Positions 59,907 to 64,000 of a DNA stretch of 64,000 nucleotides are shown here, in pieces; within the stretch, counting starts at the first letter, position 1; each line of letters begins with the position of its first letter. The DNA is from Haloplanus sp. XH21 (GTDB lineage: Archaea > Halobacteriota > Halobacteria > Halobacteriales > Haloferacaceae): assembly GCF_023276355.1 (NCBI RefSeq), contig NZ_JALLPL010000001.1, positions 1,984,001 to 2,048,000 on the forward strand. Direction: 5' to 3'. The position numbers and the translations under genes are program-made. The notes under the pieces were generated by a model. That model had not been told where the DNA came from, did no database searches, and saw only the letters and a program-made list of their open reading frames with translations.

Positions 59907-61157
59907 ATGCGCCTCGACGAGTTCATCGACATCGAGGCCAACGAACGCGCCGAGCGTCGCCGCCTCGCCAAGGAGAAGTCCTACGCTATCCTCGATCACG
60001 TGGAGTCCGTCGCCGACCAGGTGGAACAGACGGTTTCCGGCGACGCCATCGTCGGGAGCGTCTCCCCGTCGATTTTCGTCGGTCAATCGAACTACCCGAA
60101 CGTGTCGACGGGTATCCTCTCGCCCGTCGGCAACGAGGGCGACGCCGCCCGCTTTGCCACCAGCGGCGCGTGGTACGACGAGGGCGTCGACCTGACCGAG
60201 GTGTTCCGCCGGCGGACGAGTTTGCTGAACTCCCGGCGCTCGTCGCCGGTCGACGCCGTCGACACCTGGGACGGGTTCGTCGGCGTCGGTCGCGAAGTCG
60301 CCATCGCCGACCGCCCGGTCGACGTGGAGATCGGTCTCGACGGCGACCCCACCGTCGATTTCGACGCCGACGGCGTCTCCACGCCGACCGGCCCCCGAGC
60401 CCCAGCCCGGTCGGCGACGCTCGGCGAGAACCCTCACGTCCCCAGACCGGTCGAGAAGACCCTCGAAGACGACGACTGGCGCGCCGAAGGCGCCATCAAC
60501 TACCTCTATCGCCGCGGGTTCGACGTGTACGACATCAACAACATCCTCTCGGTTGGCGCGCTGGGTCAGGACGAGAACCGCCGCCTCGTCCCCACGCGGT
60601 GGTCCATCACCGCCGTCGACGACACCGTCGGGCAGTTCCTGCGCGGATCGCTCCGTGACCGACAGAGCGTCGACGAGGTGGAGGTGTGGCGCAACGAGTT
60701 CCTCGGCAACGCCTACTGGGTGATCCTCGCACCGGGCCAGTGGGAGTACGAACTCGTCGAGCTGAAGGCGCCGGGGAGCGTCTGGAACCCCGACCCCGAG
60801 GCGGGGATGTGGCTGGCGGCCGACCGCGAGGGCTACGAGGGCCGCACCGGCTACGTCGAGGAGACGGCCGGCGCGTACCACGCCGCCCGACTGGCGGTGC
60901 TCGAACACCTGGACGAGCGGAGCCGACAGGCGAAATGTCTCGTCCTCCGGCACGTCTCCGACGACTACTGGGGGCCGGCGGGCGTCTGGCAGGTTCGCGA
61001 GGGCGTCAGACACGCCTTCGACGGCGACCACGCCACGGCGGAGACGCTCGCCGGCGCGGTCCAGGGCGTCGCCGACCACCTGCCCACGTCGATGGCGGCG
61101 CTCCGTCGCAAGTCCGCGATGGTCGCCGGCCTGCAGACGACGCTGACGGAGTTTTAG
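59907..61157 (+). CDS. nreA: NreA, PCNA-interacting DNA repair protein
   Basis: 416 residues. The N-terminal region includes VSPSIFVGQSNYPNVSTG and the C-terminal domain includes WRNEFLGNAYWVILAPGQWEYE and KCLVLRHVSDDYWGP, matching the archaeal Nre family. The last seven residues, QTTLTEF, are a consensus PIP box (Q-x2-L-x2-F) for binding the PCNA clamp. It is needed for tolerance to mitomycin C in haloarchaea (known for the family). ATG 59907 lies 56 nt after tfb on the same strand. Confidence 0.93.
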   Translation: MRLDEFIDIEANERAERRRLAKEKSYAILDHVESVADQVEQTVSGDAIVGSVSPSIFVGQSNYPNVSTGILSPVGNEGDAARFATSGAWYDEGVDLTEVFRRRTSLLNSRRSSPVDAVDTWDGFVGVGREVAIADRPVDVEIGLDGDPTVDFDADGVSTPTGPRAPARSATLGENPHVPRPVEKTLEDDDWRAEGAINYLYRRGFDVYDINNILSVGALGQDENRRLVPTRWSITAVDDTVGQFLRGSLRDRQSVDEVEVWRNEFLGNAYWVILAPGQWEYELVELKAPGSVWNPDPEAGMWLAADREGYEGRTGYVEETAGAYHAARLAVLEHLDERSRQAKCLVLRHVSDDYWGPAGVWQVREGVRHAFDGDHATAETLAGAVQGVADHLPTSMAALRRKSAMVAGLQTTLTEF

Positions 61158-61378
61158 CGCGCCCGGCGCCGCTGGATCCCGATCCACACCAGAGACACGA
61201 TCCCGATCAGGAGAAACGCCGCGCCGAAAAACGCGGCCTGGCTGTCGAGAACGCCGCCGAGGAAATCTATCCGGTTGAGATAGCCGAGGCCGAAGAAGAT
61301 GCCGACGACGACGGCCGCTGCCCCGAGCCGCAGCCTCAGGTCCCGAAGGAAGTTCCGGAGGGTCAGATCACGGGCCAT
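61154..61378 (-). CDS. Small two-helix membrane protein
   Basis: 74 residues: a basic N-terminus (RDLTLRNFLRDLRLRLG), a helix (about 18-36), a short loop and a second helix (about 46-68) ending IQRRRAR. It looks like a simple inner-membrane protein with positive ends. No family recognised. The stop overlaps the convergent nreA stop by 4 nt. Confidence 0.65.
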   Translation of the reverse strand: MARDLTLRNFLRDLRLRLGAAAVVVGIFFGLGYLNRIDFLGGVLDSQAAFFGAAFLLIGIVSLVWIGIQRRRAR

Positions 61379-61422
61379 ACGGGATCGTGTGAGGGGACAC
61401 AGTTGGTTCTTTGGCCCCCCGT

Positions 61423-61863
61423 CTACAGCGCCGCGAACGCCTCGTCGACCATCTCGCCCGTCGCCGCGACGATGTCGGCCATCTCCTCGTCGTCGGGAGC
61501 GAGGCCGATCAGGCGCCCGATTTTCATGATGCTGACGTGGTAGACGGTCTGGACGCCCGGTTCGGTCTCCCAGACGACGACGTTACACGGGAACAGCGCA
61601 CCCATCCGGCCGTCGCTGGCGTCGAGGACACGGTCGGCCATCGCGGGGTTGCACGCACCGAGCACGTAGTAGGGGTCGCGGTCCGCGTCCACCTTCTCGT
61701 TCAACAGGTCCGACGGCGAGAACTCCACGGGAATCCCGAATCCCGCCGCCTCGAACGTCTCGCGGACGTGTTCGACGGCCGATTCGTGGCCCATCTCCAG
61801 AGTCGTGCGCTGTTCCCCGACTGCTTCCGGGTCGATGGTCGACGGATCGATTGGGAGTGACAT
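61423..61863 (-). CDS. DUF302-family protein
   Basis: 146 residues. The DUF302 core is visible as TFEAAGFGIPVEFSPSDLLNEK, the strand YYVLGACNPAMADRVLDAS and LFPCNVVVWETEPGVQTVYHVS. It forms an alpha/beta fold found in bacteria and archaea, sometimes fused to sulfur or redox proteins; the two Cys could matter. No operon partners (44 nt to the next gene in the same direction). Function unknown. Confidence 0.9.
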   Translation of the reverse strand: MSLPIDPSTIDPEAVGEQRTTLEMGHESAVEHVRETFEAAGFGIPVEFSPSDLLNEKVDADRDPYYVLGACNPAMADRVLDASDGRMGALFPCNVVVWETEPGVQTVYHVSIMKIGRLIGLAPDDEEMADIVAATGEMVDEAFAAL

Positions 61864-61923
61864 CGGTGCTGGTAGGCGGGCCGTGCGGAAAAGCGTCGCT
61901 CCGGCTGAGCAGCCAGGAAGGTA

Positions 61924-62358
61924 TCAGACCGTATGCACCGGAATGGGCGATGTCTGCACGACGCGGCGCGCCGTGTTGCCGACGAGTGGCTTGTCCGGAT
62001 CCCGCTTGCCGTATTTCCCCATCGCGATGAGGCCGATGTCGTTGTCGACGGCGTAGTCGACGATGGTCTCGTCGGGGATGCCCGTCACGCCGGCCGTCTC
62101 GCAGTCGACACCCGCCTCGCGGGCCATCTCACAGACCTCCGCAGCGAACTCCTCGCCTTTCTTCCGAATGCGCTCTTTGGTCTCCGCGATGTCGCTCGGC
62201 ACCGCCACGTAGTCGGCGTCGCCCATGTCGATGACGTAGAGCGCCGTCACCCGGCCGCCGGTGTCGTCGACGAGGTCGATGGCGTGTCGTGCCGCGTTCC
62301 GTGCCGCCTCGCTCCCGTCGGTCGGGACGAGAACATGATCCACCATAGTCGTCTCCAT
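61924..62358 (-). CDS. Universal stress protein, single domain
   Basis: 144 residues of one UspA fold: MVDHVLVPTDGSEAARNAAR at the start and the nucleotide loop GKYGKRDPDKPLVGNTARRV near the end, a fair match to G-2x-G-9x-G. It probably binds ATP and responds to stress. CTTAAG at about 62375-62380 lies about 20 nt before the ATG at 62358; a second in-frame Met at 62346 starts the domain directly and is an alternative. Confidence 0.92.
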   Translation of the reverse strand: METTMVDHVLVPTDGSEAARNAARHAIDLVDDTGGRVTALYVIDMGDADYVAVPSDIAETKERIRKKGEEFAAEVCEMAREAGVDCETAGVTGIPDETIVDYAVDNDIGLIAMGKYGKRDPDKPLVGNTARRVVQTSPIPVHTV

Positions 62359-62434
62359 CCCTCACGGCGTGCAGTCTTAAGTTGGGGACCTACACGGGAA
62401 GGAGAGCGACGGGACCGCCGTCGGAGGCGCTTGA

Positions 62435-62734
62435 TCAGTCCTCGGCCGTCGCGACGGGGCGGGTCCCGATGACAGCCCTGATTTCCGACAGGAACGTCTG
62501 GCGCGTATCGAAGTAGGTCTCGTCGACGGCGTCGAGAATCGAACCGAGCGTCTGCGGGCCGTCCGGCGTCCGGATCGTGGCGTCGCCTTCCTTGGCTCGG
62601 ACGGCGCTCGCTTCCTGTGGCCAGGTGAGTCGCGAGGCCACGCGGGCAAGCGGCGCACCCTCCACCGGAGTCCCCTCGCCGAGTTCGACCGCTGGCCCTT
62701 CCTCTTCTGCCTCGTCGTCCGCCTCGTCTGCCAT
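62435..62734 (-). CDS. DUF5789-family small haloarchaeal protein
   Basis: 99 residues. The conserved core VELGEGTPVEGAPLARVASR followed by LTWPQEASAVRAKEGDATIR and TPDGPQTLGSILDAVDETYF marks a haloarchaeal family (I believe DUF5789). The acidic N-terminus is typical. Function unknown. The family is often next to stress or redox genes, here a universal stress protein. Confidence 0.85.
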   Translation of the reverse strand: MADEADDEAEEEGPAVELGEGTPVEGAPLARVASRLTWPQEASAVRAKEGDATIRTPDGPQTLGSILDAVDETYFDTRQTFLSEIRAVIGTRPVATAED

Positions 62735-62846
62735 ATCGCGCGTTTCTGCCGCCCGGGAGTTAACGTCTTCGAACCGCGCGGCAGGGCGGCGGCGTCACAC
62801 GCCCGTCTGACGTAGGGTTTTGTGGGTGGGTTGTGTAGCGCTTTCT

Positions 62847-63752
62847 ATGACCAGTCTCGGGGAGGTCTACCACGGGGACGACCGGAGCGGTCCGAGTCTC
62901 CGGCAGATATACGCGGGGGGGAGCCTGTTCCTCGTCGGCATCGTCCTCGTCGTCGCCGGCATCGTCGTCGCCACGACCGATCTGCTGATCGGCGGTGGAA
63001 CCACCCTCTTCGACATCCGGGAGTACGGGGGGATCCTGGCCGGTCTCGGCGTCCCGGCGGTGTTCCTCGGCATCTCGGCGGTCCTGCCGGCCGAGCGCTC
63101 GACGCGCGCCGCGGCGGGCATCGGCGCCAGCGTCGCCGTCCTCGGCGTCGCCCTGTTCGCCCACGCCTACCCCTGCCGGTGGTCCGGCGCCAGCTGTGCG
63201 CCAGGGATGGTCGACCTGACTCTCCCGACCGTCGGCGTCTACTTCCTCGGCGCGCTCACCACGTTCTGGTGTCTGTTCGTCGGCATCGCCAACTTCAAGA
63301 CGCGAAACGATCCCGGCGGCACCGTCACGATGGACGTGACCCGCCAGGGGCAGACGAAAGTGATCGAAGTCGATCGCTCGTCGGCGAAAGGCAGCGTCGG
63401 CCTCGGCGGGAGTGCGTCGACGCCGACCGGCACCGTCAGCGGGCAGGTGAGCGACGGCGGATCCACCGACGACGACATCCGCGAGGTTGCGTCGGTGTCC
63501 GGTGACGCTGGTGGCACCACCGGCCAGACGAGTACCCAGTCGCCGACATCGCCGTCGGGACCGTCCGCCGGCGCCACGACCGACGAAACCTGGAAATCCA
63601 CGGAAGTGACCGCCGACGCCGCCGACCAGTACTGCGGCAACTGCGAACACTTCGAATACGTGCGGACCGAACGCGGCATCCAGCCCTACTGTGGCTTCCA
63701 CGACGGCGTGATGGCCGACATGGACGCCTGTGAGGACTGGAGCGGGCGCTGA
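62847..63752 (+). CDS. Membrane protein with C-terminal zinc-ribbon-like Cys/His cluster (DUF7139-like)
   Basis: 301 residues. Four helices (about 24-48, 60-78, 86-105 and 125-150) are followed by a Ser/Thr/Gly-rich linker (190-255). The end holds spaced Cys and His: YCGNCEHFEYVRTERGIQPY then CGFHDG and DACEDW, a metal-binding motif also seen in other haloarchaeal membrane proteins. ATG 62847 starts at the conserved MTSLGEVYHGD. Function unknown; the cluster may bind zinc or Fe-S in the cytoplasm. Confidence 0.8.
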   Translation: MTSLGEVYHGDDRSGPSLRQIYAGGSLFLVGIVLVVAGIVVATTDLLIGGGTTLFDIREYGGILAGLGVPAVFLGISAVLPAERSTRAAAGIGASVAVLGVALFAHAYPCRWSGASCAPGMVDLTLPTVGVYFLGALTTFWCLFVGIANFKTRNDPGGTVTMDVTRQGQTKVIEVDRSSAKGSVGLGGSASTPTGTVSGQVSDGGSTDDDIREVASVSGDAGGTTGQTSTQSPTSPSGPSAGATTDETWKSTEVTADAADQYCGNCEHFEYVRTERGIQPYCGFHDGVMADMDACEDWSGR

Positions 63753-64000
63753 TCAGGCCAGCCGTCGCCGCACGTCGTCCCAGTGACTCCCTTTCCAGAA
63801 GTACTGTCCACAGTCCCGACACCGATAGACCGCCGTCTCCGACGGGTCCGGAGCGTACGCCGGCGTCGAGTCGTCGACGGGGTCGAGCGGTCCGTTACAC
63901 CGACCACACCGCGTCGGCGTCTCGGGCAGGGTGAGCGACACGTCCGCCGCCCGGAGTTCGTCGAGCTGGGCGCCGACCGACCGTTCGGAGAGCAGGATGG
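63753..64000 (-). CDS. Mut7-C RNase-like domain protein (5' end beyond window)
   Basis: The C-terminal 81 residues are present and the start is past the right edge. ILLSERSVGAQLDELRAADV runs into a zinc-ribbon with CGRCNGPLDPVDD and YRCRDCGQYFWKGSHWDDV, the ending of Mut7-C proteins. This family is fused to, or related to, 3'-5' exoribonuclease/PIN-like folds. Its stop abuts the DUF7139-like gene stop (convergent). Confidence 0.85.
   Translation of the reverse strand, partial: ILLSERSVGAQLDELRAADVSLTLPETPTRCGRCNGPLDPVDDSTPAYAPDPSETAVYRCRDCGQYFWKGSHWDDVRRRLA

Noticed and set aside
1-64000. CRISPR array, rRNA, prophage or transposase genes
   Set aside because: No regularly spaced direct repeats, rRNA-like stretches, integrase or transposase motifs were seen in the reading.

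Overview
The window is a gene-dense, high-GC stretch of a haloarchaeal chromosome (class Halobacteria). The evidence is an acidic, Asp/Glu-rich proteome, archaeal information-processing genes (L44e, S27e, eIF2-alpha, Nop10, SecE, Spt5, TFB, NreA, FtsZ1), an archaeal initiator tRNA, and TATA boxes 25-30 nt ahead of start codons that imply leaderless mRNAs. Many small genes belong to families I know only from haloarchaea. I cannot name the genus with confidence. I see no prophage, insertion sequence with a transposase, CRISPR array or rRNA.

Layout. 1-4.5 kb: a cytochrome b (petB/petD) operon with a membrane-anchored halocyanin and small companion proteins. 4.5-9.3 kb: endonuclease III, a lipoprotein, shikimate kinase plus chorismate mutase, a MazEF-type toxin-antitoxin pair and an Lrp-type regulator. 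9.5-13.4 kb: dabB-dabA, an energy-coupled inorganic carbon uptake system. 13.5-26.4 kb: an ACR3-like transporter, SurE, an Rsm22-like methyltransferase, TyrA, an MFS transporter, an M24 peptidase, a LysE exporter, a DtxR regulator overlapping a GDT1-type transporter, a threonine-synthase-like protein without the PLP lysine, and an FAD amine-oxidase-like protein. 26.4-29 kb: the conserved L44e-S27e-eIF2alpha-Nop10-PAC2 translation operon. 29-33 kb: a YYY/DUF2298 membrane protein and a glycosyltransferase-GtrA pair, then the initiator tRNA-Met. 33-38 kb: a Rieske protein, an HhH protein, AroE, a CaCA exchanger and a universal stress protein. 38-42 kb: D-aminoacyl-tRNA deacylase, then ftsZ1-secE-spt5. 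42-55 kb: mixed metabolic and regulatory genes, the very large gltB, proS, endonuclease V and a rhomboid protease. 55-64 kb: NMN adenylyltransferase, pyrophosphatase, PadR, RNase HI, TFB, NreA and small haloarchaeal families.

The most striking non-genic signal is a family of six dispersed palindromic elements (67-86 bp). They sit after dabA, gtrA, the HhH gene, aroE, gltB and proS. In every case the terminal TGA of the element is the stop codon of the neighbouring gene, and the element occurs in both internal orientations. They could act as transcript 3' ends, or be non-autonomous mobile elements that target stop codons.

Other points for a second look are: the PLP-lysine-less threonine synthase paralogue; a TFB without zinc-ribbon cysteines; dabAB next to an Lrp gene; probable operators ahead of dtxR, gbsR-like, gltB, ftsZ1 and the exchanger operon; and a hairpin carrying a copy of the T-arm of the initiator tRNA just downstream of it.
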